From assembly GCA_007449985.2 (NCBI GenBank), contig VIIQ02000103.1:186001-250000 (forward strand): a stretch of DNA of 64,000 bases, read 5' to 3'. The translations under genes and the position numbers were made by a program. Shown here piece by piece: positions 34,261-44,891 of this stretch (positions within the stretch are counted from its first letter, which is position 1; every line of letters begins with the position of its first letter). The notes under the pieces are model-generated. The model was not told the origin of the DNA and did no database searches. It was given only the letters and a program-made list of their open reading frames with translations. This stretch comes from Desmodesmus armatus (Eukaryota; Chlorophyta; Chlorophyceae; Sphaeropleales; Scenedesmaceae).

Positions 34261-36952
34261 TCAAGCAGGCACTGCAGCCTGCCAACGTGCCTTGAGCCAG
34301 GGCAGCAGCTCCTGGTGCAGCACCTCTGGGTTGTCATCCTGAGGGCAGTGGCCAACCCGCTCCAGCAGCACAAACTGCAAATCAGGAAGGCAGCAACACA
34401 GTGTGGCAGGTGCTCGTGGCAGGGTATCAAAGTGCTGGAAGGTCAGTCCAGCAAGGCACTGCAACCCTGTCAGTCTGCCGGCCGCATCGAAACACAGGCG
34501 TCTTGGCCACTTTCACCCTGCTGGTAAGGCGCTGCATGAGCAGATCACGCATAGTCACATGCACAACAGGCACTCTGATGTTTGCTTCGACACGTTCCGC
34601 CCAAGCGCAACAGGCAATGGGCTGCTTGCTCAGACGGCCACTCCACGCACCTCGCAGTTGGTCCGATCTACCGCTTGCTTGAGGAAGAACTGACCCACTG
34701 GACCATCCAGTGGAGTGAAGGGGTCTGTGTCACCCCACGCCACCAAGATGGGGCAGCTGATTTGTGGTACAAGGTCCCAGGGCTTTGGACCTGCAGGGCC
34801 TGTGACACGTAGGAGCAATGAGCAGCACGATGGCACAATGAATTTTCAGTGCCTACGCAAGCACCTACCGCAAGGGTAGTGATGCAGAATGTAGCCACTC
34901 CGCATGTCTGCCTGGGTCCGCACACATCCCATTGGGCCACCATGTGACGTGTGACCTGGTCTTGTGTGAGACATCACTCTCACCCACTGTCCCAAGTGCA
35001 CTCTCTGTGTCAATTCACCACTACCCATGCGCCCCCCCCCCCACCCAACTGCACCCCCATCCCATCCCCCACCCCGCACCCTGTGAAGACTTACCTGTGA
35101 TCACAGACACAAACACGTCCAGTGCATTCGGTGTGTATGCCGGCTGCAGTATGATGTCCACCAGTTCATCGTCCACAGCCCCCTCGTCCACATACACCCC
35201 CGACAGGACCTTGGTGATGGTGGCGGGCTTGGCCAGGTTGTCAAACAGGGCCCGGGCCACTGGGGGTGTCTTGAGCAGGAAGTCGATCAGTATGAGGAGG
35301 GCCATGCGGCTATGATGCGCCAGTCGCTGACTACACCCTGCAAGCAAGACGAGAGTGTGCAGGGAGTGTGTTACCACAGTAGAAGAGGCGGTGCAGCTCT
35401 TAAAAGGGTGGGCTGATGGTGGCGGTGCTGCAGTGTCTGGTTGCGGCCCTTGCGCATGGTTATCTGCCCCAACGGCCAGAAAAGCTGTTGACGTGTGAAT
35501 GCGGCTGTGTTACAGATGCACATACTGACTGCTGAATCCACCTACATTACCTCCCTACTTATACTACCCCTAACAACCCAACCAACTGGATACAAACCAG
35601 CGCTCCCACCTTGTTGTTCATGGCCCCTGCACTGTTGAGCAGCACCACCCCCTCCACCAGGCCCTGTGGTGCCGCTGCAGCAGCAGTCAGCACACTGAGG
35701 CTGCCTATGGAGTTGCCCACCACCACTGCGGGGGTGCCTGCACCAAACTCTGCCAGGAAGTCGTTGATGAGCTCAGCCCACAGCTCTATGGTGTACTGCT
35801 GCACAGGCTTGTCGCTGGCGCCAAAGCCTATCAAGTCGATGGCATACACCTGTGAAGAGTGTGGGGGAGGGGTGTGGTGAAGTGGGACAAAATGACAGGA
35901 ATGAGTGAGACTGTTGCAAGGGTGTGATGTGTGCGGCAGGTGGTGAGACAGAGAGCATGGTGCGTGAAGCAAAGTGACGAGCATATGTATGTCTCTGTGG
36001 GAGTAAGCGCTGACCCTGGGGCTGATGTTTGCAAAACTGGGTGCGCCGCCTGTTGTTGAATCACAAGCTGCGGGCTGCTAGTCGGCTTCAGCGCAAACGA
36101 GCCATAGTGAGGTCAGACCCACAAAAATGAGCTATGATGCTGAGCTCCTGCACGCTTTGACATACATACCAAGCCCTGCTGCTGCTCGGGTTGACATGCC
36201 AAGAACTGCTAGCGGCGCGCCTCCTGCATGGCTAGACAGGCCGCTCACCTTGTAACCGTTTTTGGCCAGGAATGGGATGGTCTTCCTGTAGTGCCCACAG
36301 GAGGCACCAAAGCCATGGACAAGCAGCACAGGCTTCCCACAGCCAGCCGTCTGAGTGCAGCAGCAGCAGCGGCAGCATGGAAGGTGCACCAGCCATAGGA
36401 TAAAGACATGTGCATGAATGCCAGCTCAAAAGTCCGCCAGATGCAACTGCTGGCTGTTGAGGTCAAGGCCTCACACAGCCCCATCTTGGCAACACTCCCA
36501 GCCACAGTGATGCTGCAGCTATTCGGAAGCACGCAGCAGTCCCTGTGTGTGTGACCTTACGAAGCTCTTACCACGTAGTGTATGCTGTTGCCCTTCCACT
36601 GCCACTTGTGTTCTGCTAGGCCTGCTTTCCAGCTGCTTGCGCCTGGGAATTGTAGAGCTGTGGCCTGGCTAGCTCCATTGCTACTGGCTGCATTGCTGGA
36701 TCTTTTACTGGCGAAGGGCGTTGCTTGTCCAGCTGGCTTGAACACTGGGTTGCTGTTGCTGCTGCTGCTGGCGGTGCTTGTGCTTGTGCTGGTGCTTGTG
36801 CTGGTGCTGGTGCTGGCACTGCTGACAGGCTGGTGGTCAGTGGCTTTGCAGGGTCGTGGCACCCGGTGGTGTTTGGGTATGCCTAGGAGGCTGCTGTGAT
36901 GTTGCAAGCTTTGTTTTAGTCCCGAATTGGTTGCTGCCAGCTGACTGCGCAT
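34261..36952 (-). CDS. Alpha/beta hydrolase, probably plastid-targeted (6 exons)
   Basis: Exons, read downward: 36952-36572, 36350-36249, 35849-35610, 35326-35095, 34799-34651, 34374-34261; 405 residues. The first ~125 residues are Ser/Thr/Gln-rich with a basic start (MRSQLAATNSGLKQSLQHHS) and a Ser-Thr dipeptide run, fitting a transit peptide and linker. The hydrolase core begins at HKWQWKGNSIHYV. It has the oxyanion-hole motif LLVHGFGASCGHYRK, VYAIDLIGFGASDKP, nucleophile elbow VVVGNSIGS (Ser208), acid in AWGDTDPFTP (Asp342 or 344) and catalytic His377 in RVGHCPQDDNPE. This pattern resembles plant plastid hydrolases such as pheophytinase and chlorophyll dephytylase relatives; the substrate is not certain. 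The exon 4 acceptor was placed at gtcag|CGACTG to keep frame; an alternative is 11 bases upstream with a frame problem. Confidence 0.8.
36768..36824 (-). repeat. GTGCTT/GTGCTG simple repeat coding Ser-Thr dipeptides
   Basis: An imperfect hexamer array within exon 1 of the hydrolase gene encodes alternating Ser-Thr. It lies in the presumed linker between transit peptide and catalytic domain and is likely length-variable. Confidence 0.6.
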
Positions 36953-37403
36953 TCTGGCAGACCTGCGCTCCAGGCAATATGTGGTGTGTGTTTTGGGGGA
37001 GTGGTGGGGGTGAGGGTGGAGAAGAGTGGACAAGCCCTGTACTGGTAAGATACTTCTATCCAGAAGTTAGACTCTTTTTGAAGGGAAAGAATGCACTTGC
37101 AGGCCCACACAAAACCCACACAATAACTGTCCATGACGTGAGTGTGCCCAAGAGCCCCGACAGCCTTCGAGCGGACCTGATCACATCGGGACAAACTGTT
37201 ACAGAGTGGTTGCAGGAGTCTAGCACGTCGTGGCGTCTTCTTCCAACCGCTTCGTCTGCTGAACATCTGATCAAGCCCACCTCTCGCTCGCTGCCTGGGC
37301 TCCTCCTCGTGTCGTGGAGCCTTTGAGTACCTTGATCAGGCATTTTCGAAAGCTCTCAGCGTGTCTAGTGTAGCGGCAGCACCACCCCAGCACAGCAGCA
37401 AGC
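36953..37403. promoter_or_regulatory. Divergent intergenic region, hydrolase / RPT5
   Basis: 451 bp between the divergent start codons of the hydrolase and RPT5. No clear TATA box. It must hold both core promoters. Confidence 0.4.
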
Positions 37404-40400
37404 ATGGACATAGAGAAGGAGGTGTTTGAGGATGCAGAGGATGCCCTCCCCAAGGAGTTTGAGCACATGCCCGCAGATGCCATCAACAACCGAGCCAGGT
37501 TGCTAGAAAACGAGATCAGGGTCCTCAAGGATGAGGCCACGCGGCTGCAGCTAGACCAGAACAGCTACAAGGAGAAGGTCAAGGAGAACAAGGAGAAAAT
37601 CAAGCTCAACAACCAGCTGCCCTATCTCGTAGGCAACATAGTCGAGGTCCTTGACATCAAGCCAGAGGAAGAGGAGGAGGAGGACGGCGCTACAGCAGAC
37701 CTGGACTCGCAGCGGCAGGGCAAGTGTGTCGTGCTGAAGACCTCCACCCGGCAAACCATCTTCCTGCCAGTGGTGGGCCTTGTGGATGCCAACGCACTGC
37801 GGCCGGGGGACCTTGTGGGTGTCAACAAGGACAGCTACCTCATCCTGGACACGCTGCCAGCAGAGTATGACAGCAGGGTGAAGGCCATGGAGGTTGATGA
37901 GAAGCCCACAGAGGACTACAGCGACATTGGAGGCCTGGACAAGCAGATCCAGGTGCGAGGGGAGCAACTGTGTAAGGATTGTATGGCAAGGTTGTGAGTT
38001 ATGAATTACGTACTGGGGGTGCTTGCACGCGATTGGGTGATGGCTTGACTGCATCTCAGCAGCTGTTGCAACACTTGCAGCAGCACTCGTTTGTCACAGC
38101 AGTTGCTTCCACAATCTCCTTCCCCTGTCGGACAGCATACAGCAGCCCTCTGGTACGCAATATGACAACCCACCAGCCATCACCACAGCAGCCTCACAGC
38201 AGCTTGGTCATTCAGGCTATCCCAACTGTCTGCTGCAACCAACAGGTCGCCATGCCTCTGCATGCAGCAAGTCCTCAGAGTCTCTGTACCATCTCTGCAT
38301 CCTGCATGTGTCAGTGCACTTCTGCTGCCGCCGCAACTGCTGCCGCTGCCTGCATCCAGCCCGCATTCATGTTTCATCTGACCCCCCTGCATCCTGCACA
38401 TCTTCCGCTTCTCACTCTTTGCCCTTGCCCCTGTGCTGCTACTGTCCTGTCTACATGCTGTCCCGCCTGCCTGCTGTCCTGGCTGCAGGAGCTGGTGGAG
38501 GCCATCGTGCTGCCCATCCAGCACAAGGACCGCTTTGAGAAGCTGGGCATCAGGCCCCCCAAGGGCGTGCTGCTGTACGGGGCACCAGGCACGGGCAAGA
38601 CGCTGCTGGCGCGTGCGTGTGCGGCGCAGACCAACGCAACCTTCCTGAAGCTGGCCGGGCCGCAGCTGGTGCAGATGTTCATTGGTGACGGTGCAAAGAT
38701 GGTGAGGGGGGCAGTGGAGGGGGTGTGGGTGGAAGGTGGGTGCCCTTGTGTGAAGGTCCAGTAGCAGTGGGTCTGATTGGTAGTGTGCCGCTTGCAGCAC
38801 TGGGGTCGCAGCTGGTGCACATTATCATTGGACGGCGGTGCCACAGATGGGTCAGCTGGGAACCAGTGTGAAGGTTGTGGGTGAGTCTTTTGTGGCAGTG
38901 GGTCTGGTTGGCAGTGGGTGGCGGGGCTGCAGCTGGTGCGGATGTGGTGGTGCCAAGATGTGGTGAGGGTACGACCGCAGGGGTGCATGCGTTGAGGGGT
39001 GACTTTGGTGGATTTATCAATGGTTGGTGGACATGGCTGATATTGGTGGTGGGGTTTAGCAGCACCATATGTTGCAGCTGGTGCGTCTGTCTGTCAGTGA
39101 CGGTGGCGAAACGCCATGGTAGCGCAGGCAGGGGAAAGGAGGGGGGGGAGGGCTGCTGCAGCCCCAGGGACAATTGGCTTGAGGGCCTGCAGATGCTGTG
39201 GCTATCCATGACAAGTTTTACTGCAGTCGCACGTCCTGAACCCCCTTCCTGTTCTGCTGCCCACCCCTGGTGCTGTCTCTGCTGTCCTGCTGCGCCTGCG
39301 CCTGCTGCTGCTGCTGCCGTCAGGTGCGTGATGCGTTTGCGCTGGCCAAGGAGAAGCAGCCTGCCATCATCTTCATCGATGAGATTGATGCCATCGGCAC
39401 CAAGCGCTTTGACAGCGAGCTCAGCGGTGACCGTGAGGTGCAGCGGACCATGCTGGAGCTGCTCAACCAGCTGGATGGCTTCACCAGCAACGACAACGTC
39501 AAGGTATGTATGGCTATGAAAAAATCTGTCAGGGGGCATGATGGTGTGTGGGGAGCGGGGGATGGCAGTGCTGAACAAACCTCTGAAGTGCGTAGTTGAT
39601 GGGTGCGGAGGGGTGTGGTTGGATAGGTGTGCTACCCAGCACTGGATGGCTCCAGCAACGGCAATGTGCCGAGGGAGGATGAGAGGCTGAGGAGGGGTTG
39701 TGAAGGCGCAAGTGCTGGTGGTGGTGGGTGAGGTGAGTGAGGGCAGCACCTGCAGGGAGGGCATGGCTGGCTTCAGGTGCTGCTGCTTGAGTCAAGCTGT
39801 TGCTTAGCATGACTTAATGCCATGATTGAAGAGGCAGCTGGCAGGCTTTCATGCCATGCCGTTAAGCGTGACTGCCTGCCCATTCCCCCGCTGCCTTCCC
39901 CTGCTGCCTGCCACTCAGGCCACTGCAGCTGCCAGTAGCACAGTGTGACCCTGTCTCTACCCTACTTCTCTCTTCACCCCTGCCGCATGCTGCTGGCCTC
40001 ACCGCAGCCACCACCCTACATGTCGCCAACATAGCCCCTACCCACCCTGCTGTCCCCCATCCTCCTCTCACCCCTCCATCCTGCCTGCCTACCTCACAGG
40101 TCATCGCAGCCACCAACCGTGCAGACATCCTGGACCCTGCCCTCATGCGCAGTGGGCGGCTGGACCGAAAGATCGAGTTCCCGCACCCCAACGAGGATGC
40201 GCGCGCCAAGATCATCCGCATCCACAGCCGCAAGATGAACGTCGCGCCTGATGTCAACTTTGAGGAGCTGGCGCGCAGCAGCGACGACTTCAATGCAGCG
40301 CAGCTCAAGGCGGTGCGTATTTTCTTGTGGTGGCTGCTGTTTTCAAATCAGTGCATGGTCAGTGAATACTTTGCGTGAAGTCTCTGAAAGTAATCCCACC

Positions 40401-40680
40401 GTTCAAAATGTATGTGTGTGTGACTTTGGATGCACCCCATAAGTCCAGCAGTCCCCGAGCACTTCCCCTCCAGTGTGCCCCACACGCATGCCAGCCGCAT
40501 ACCTACCTACCTGACAAACTTTTGCAACCCGCTGTTGCACCCCCGCGTGTGCAGGTGTGTGTGGAGGCGGGCATGCTGGCGCTGCGGCGGGACGGGCTGG
40601 AGGTCAACCACGAGGACTTTGTGGAGGGCATCGTGCAGGTGCAGGCCAAGAAGAAGGCCACACTGCAGTACTATGCTTGA
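37404..40680 (+). CDS. RPT5: 26S proteasome regulatory ATPase subunit Rpt5 (5 exons)
   Basis: Exons: 37404-37952, 38489-38701, 39324-39503, 40100-40312, 40555-40680; all junctions phase 0; 426 residues, the usual Rpt5 size. The N-terminal coiled coil ([20 protein letters not shown]) is followed by an OB-fold region and [13 protein letters not shown]. The AAA+ core shows Walker A GAPGTGKT (214-221), Walker B IIFIDEID (269-276), the sensor region [20 protein letters not shown] and arginine-finger region [12 protein letters not shown]. The C-terminus [20 protein letters not shown] then LQYYA matches Rpt5 rather than other Rpt subunits and ends in the HbYX motif that docks into the 20S alpha ring. 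It is part of the heterohexameric ATPase ring that unfolds ubiquitinated substrates. Introns 2 and 3 carry decayed copies of neighbouring exon ends. Confidence 0.96.
38652..38985 (+). repeat. Exon 2 3' end and two decayed copies in RPT5 intron 2
   Basis: The exon 2 end (CGCAGCTGGTGCAGATGTTC through GGTGCAAAGATGGTGAGG, 38664-38707) recurs at ~38806-38855 (CGCAGCTGGTGCACATTATC, then GGTGCCACAGATGGG) and ~38927-38968 (GCAGCTGGTGCGGATG, then GGTGCCAAGATGTGGTGAGG). Downstream intronic pieces such as GTGTGAAGGT and GCAGTGGGTCTG are repeated too, so the unit of about 120-145 bp covers the exon end plus donor plus early intron. Confidence 0.7.
39464..39680 (+). repeat. Exon 3 3' end and its decayed copy in RPT5 intron 3
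   Basis: The end of exon 3 (CAGCTGGATGGCTTCACCAG, then CAACGACAACGT, 39469-39500) recurs at about 39635-39662 as CAGCACTGGATGGCTCCAGC, then AACGGCAATGT. The copy is in the same orientation and no longer in an open frame. Confidence 0.6.
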
Positions 40681-41477
40681 GCAGCGGGGGTCACCAGAGT
40701 GTGTGTGGGGGGGAGGGGGAGGGGCTGGGAGGTGGGATGCTGATGTTGGAGCACACCTTTGCAGCGTGGTATGCGGCTGGCAGTTTGCTTGATTTTGAGG
40801 CTGTTGGCACTGTTTGCTTGTGCGTGAGCCCGATCAGGGTGTGAAGTTGCTTGTGATTGTCGGACTGTTGTGTCGGCTGTGGTCGTCAATGCCTCGCTGG
40901 GTGCAGTGGGCAGTGCAGCAAAGCTGGTGATCAACAGCTTTCAATTACACAATGGTATGTTGTCGTATGTTGTGAGATGAATGCAGCATCGCCATGCAGT
41001 TGGCAGGTGTGTTTGGGCAACAGTCACTCATTGAGCAAATGCTGCCGTGCTGCATCTGTTGACTGTGTCGACGGACTTCATTCAACAATGTCAATGCAAA
41101 TCGCTCAGGTCACTCAGATTATATGCAAGCATTCTTTCTGCTGAGTGCAGTCACCTGCAGTCAGAAGCACAGCAACTGCTCGGCAGTGCCCCTCTTCTGG
41201 CAGCAGCTGCTGAGGTGGGTCAGCCGTGAGCCATGTATAGCAGCTGCATAGCACAACAGGGAGGATTCGCTTGCTTGAGCGCATGTACAATGCGACCGAG
41301 AGTGCACGGACATCCCCTGTTTAGCAGTGGCAGTCAAAGCAGCGGTTTCAAACTGGCAGCAGCCAGCGTCCAGCAGCGATTACGGGCCCTTGACAAGCCA
41401 TCATCATACTGGGTTTTGTCTACTTTACGACTGATTGAACAAGTTTACTCAGACAACCACACGACTCGTGATGAACC
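40681..41477. other. Intergenic stretch between RPT5 and the Gln-rich GIY-YIG-like gene
   Basis: About 800 bp. It should hold the RPT5 3' UTR and the next gene's promoter and 5' leader. No other gene or repeat is apparent. Confidence 0.45.
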
Positions 41478-44400
41478 ATGCCACGCTCAGCACCACAACG
41501 TGCAACCAACGACTGGAACAGTTTTCAGCGTCAGAACAAAGGCAAATGGGACCGAGATGAGCTCATACGGCGTTGGAAGGCTCATAAGCACCAGCAAGAT
41601 GCAGCTACACCAGTGTCCGGCAACAGCAGACCCCAGCAGCTGCTGCTGCTCAAGCAGGGAATTCAGGCGCTCATACTGTCGGGGGCAGCTGCCAGGCCAG
41701 CAGATGATGTGTCAGGTAGCAATGAAACCCTGCAAGCAAAGGCTGGTGCCCACCAGACGCAAGGCGGCTCTCCAGCACGGGACAGCCCAGACAGCAGTGC
41801 AGCGTTGTGCAGCCTGTATGTCAGCTGCTCTGGCACACCAGATGCAGCACAGCCACCCAACAAGCAGAATCACCAGCAGCAGGCAGCTCACGAGGAGCAG
41901 CTGCTGCAGCAGACTCCCGACAGCCAACACACTGCCAGGGACGCATCTGCGACAGCAACAACAGCGGCCCCTCCCAGGTCCATTGACATCTCACCCTGCA
42001 GTGCCCACACAGAACCAGACAGGCTGAGTGACGTCCCTGTACATGAGCTGGTCAAGCTCAGGGAGGCTGTCCACCACCTGCTGTCAAAGCAGACACCCCA
42101 ACCACAGCACCAGCACCATGAGCAGCAGCCCATTTCCTCAACCCTGCAGCCGCTGCAGCAGGACAGACAACAGGACTCCAGCAGCAGCCATGCAGCGCCT
42201 GCAGCTTCCCAGGCAGCAGAGGGGGCAGCAGTGGGCATGGGCTGCTTCGGCCGCGGCTGGGGCAGCAGCCGCAGCAAGCTGTCATGGAACGCCTTCCAGA
42301 AATCCTGCAAGGGCAGGGGCCTGACACAGGCTGAGATATCAGCAGCATACAGGGACGCCAAGCAGCAGTACCTTCTGTCACTACAGACAGGGCAGGACCC
42401 ACCAGACGTGGACACATTCCTGCAGCAGTGGCAGCACCAGCACCAACAGCAGCAGAAACACACAATGGACGCTGTTCAGCCCAACCAGCGGCAGGCTGCA
42501 GGAAGCAGCAGGTGGTCCGGCCTGCAGCAGTGGCTTCACAGCAGGGCAGGCAGTAGAGCTGCCAGCAGAGCTTGCAGCACAGCTGTCAGCCCCAGCAGCA
42601 GCCCAGCGGGTGCCGCTCTTTGGCTGCACCCGCTGTCTCAGGGGGATGGCAGGCAGCAGGGCGCTGTGGGTGGTACTGATGGTGGCCATGGTGGCAAGTG
42701 GGGGGCTTTGAAGGAGTGGCTACACAGCAGGAGCAGCAGCAGAGCTGCTAGCAGGCTTGGCACCCCTTCAGCTAGCCCTGCTGGGCCAAAGCAGCAGCAG
42801 CTGCCCTCCTGCAGTGAGGGGTCCTGCCAGCAGACAGAGGGGCAGCAGCAGCACCCGCAGCAGCAGGAACCAGCAAGCAGAAAAGGGCGGCGCCAGCCAG
42901 TAGACAGGGACAGTCCCGATGCAGATGCATCCTACCTGCCCTTTGCCAACCAGCTAGCAGCGGCCCCACAGCAGCAGCTGCAGCAGCAAGTGGGCGCTGA
43001 GGGCACCCGGGGGCGGCTGAGTGCCGAGGGGTCACAGCAGCTGAACTGCAACAGCAGCCAACAGGAGCGCCTCAGCTTCAATGCAGCGTTACCAAATCAG
43101 CAGCAGCCAGCCACACCCACACACCCAGCAGCAGGGTCAAGTGCCAGCAGTGGTCGTGGCACTGCCCAAGCTGCTGCTGCTGTGGTTGGGCCCCATGCTG
43201 GCGTGCTGCACTCCCCCACGAGCAGCAGCTTGGGTGACGTCATAAACTCGGAGGCCTCTAGCACCAGCACACCCGAAGCTGCAGCTAGTGCAGCTGGCCT
43301 CCATTTTGCTGTCAGCAGGCCTGCATACGGAGCGCCGATAGTAGCAGCAGCATCTGCAGCCACAGCTACATCCAGGGCTATGTTGCCATCCGCTGTGGCT
43401 GCAGCATGCCCCAGCTTCCAGCTGGTGGGTCACCGGCTGGCACGGGAGACGGTGCCTGATGACATGCCAGGGCTGCTGCAGGGGTTTTCTGAGTGGCTGC
43501 CTGTGGTGGTGGGACATATCAAGGAGCTGAAAAGGGCTGTGCCGCAACTGCCGGGCTGTACGAGGTGAGCGGGGATGTCACTGCAGTGGCCAGCTTTGAG
43601 GATGTGTAGAAGCTAGCTGTCGCCTGTGCTGTTCAGCCAGAGCATAAGCAGGCACACTTCAACTGTCTTTGAGCATTACTTACGAGAAGGTTTGCAGTGC
43701 ACCTGGGGCATGTGCGGCCCGAACAGCAATCGTCCTTTTCAGGTACATGCATGATGCCTGGCTGCAAAAGGCACTCCATGCAACTTCACCATGATGTTAC
43801 CATTGATGCCACATGGCTGTGTGCTGTGTCTGTAATGCTGTCATGTATGTCTATGTATCGGCAGTGGGGCGTCAAGCTACCTCTCGGCAGCAGCGGCAGC
43901 TGCAGTACCGCCGGTCTGACACCAGAGGCAGCAGGCACCACAGCAACAGCCCAGCAGCAGCAGCAGCAGAAGCAGCCGCCAGCACAGCTTTTTGGCCCGG
44001 TTATTGCGTTCTACCTGGGAAGAGCAGGTGCGCACAGACGCTGTGGTCCTGCCTGTTGCTAAGCACCCCACACCCAAAATCCACTGATGAAAGCTCAGAC
44101 AGCTGGCATGGACTGAGAGCTGCTTATCTGTTGAAACATCAGTTGATGCTGCAGCTGCATCAGACTGAAGGCTGCGTGATCTGCGACAAGGTGCTGTCTG
44201 TTGACAATCCTGGAGAACCTCTGACAGCGCACACACTCCCCGTTATTTATAGGAACACTGGCAGGCGTCAAATGCCGCAGTGACTGCGCCGCTTGGCTGC
44301 CTGCACAACAACCATCAGGGTATCAGTGTAGATCAACATACTTACCTTCCAACCCAACATACCTGATACACAGGCACCCTGAAGCCTCAGCGTCCCAGGC

Positions 44401-44891
44401 GGCGTGGCAGTGCATATGGCCAGCTGGGCTACACAGGGGAGACACTGCGCAGCCGGCTGACCAACTACTGGGCTGCCAGGTCGGGCCGGCTGGGCCCACT
44501 GAATGAGGAGCATAAGACCGCCTTCTTCCAGCAGCAGCTGCAGGCCGGGGGCAGGCTGTACCTGAGGTGAGGGCAGTCACTTCAGAGGGTTTGACATGTT
44601 GAAGGATGTGCGCTTGCGCCTCAACAGCAGAGAGCTGAATGGAGGACAACATCAAAGTTTGGAGCTGAGCTGTGCAGTTTTGTGAGGATGGCTGCGTGTA
44701 ATCAAGCACCTTCTTGAAGTAAGGATCTGCTGGTGCTGCTGTGCAGGTGGCGGGTGTGCGACAACGTGGAGCCTGTTGAGGCTGAGACGTACCTCCTCAA
44801 CAGGATAGATTGGGCAGCCAACTACATGAACAACAGAGGCAGGAGGCCCCTCACACTGCCGTCAGCCGAGCTAACAGCACCAGCATTATGA
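41478..44891 (+). CDS. Gln-rich protein with GIY-YIG-like C-terminal domain (5 exons)
   Basis: Model: 41478-43564, 43743-43770, 43865-44027, 44374-44566, 44747-44891; 871 residues. The long first exon is Gln/Ser/Ala-rich and likely disordered. It holds two related short modules (WNSFQRQNKGKWDRDELIRR at residue 13; WNAFQKSCKGRGLTQAEISA at 270) and two copies of a WLHSR module (QQWLHSRAGSRAAS; KEWLHSRSSSRAAS). Exon 1 ends with VGHRLARETVPDDMPGLLQG, FSEWLPVVVGHIKELKRAVP. The C-terminus reads VIAFYLGRAG, then LGYTGETLRSRLTNYWAARS, RLYLRWRVCD, EAETYLLNRIDWAAN, close to the GIY-YIG fold found in plant Effector-of-Transcription proteins. That assignment is tentative. Exon 2 is only 28 bases and needs a GC donor (AAAAG|GCACTC) to stay in frame, so this junction is the weakest part. 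Confidence 0.6.

Noticed and set aside
38679..39764. 361-codon minus-strand frame across RPT5 introns 2 and 3
   Set aside because: It runs through the conserved RPT5 exon 3 on the wrong strand and has no recognisable content.
41233..42027. 264-codon plus-strand frame overlapping the start of the Gln-rich gene
   Set aside because: The overlapping 696-codon frame is much longer and leads into the GIY-YIG-like exons.
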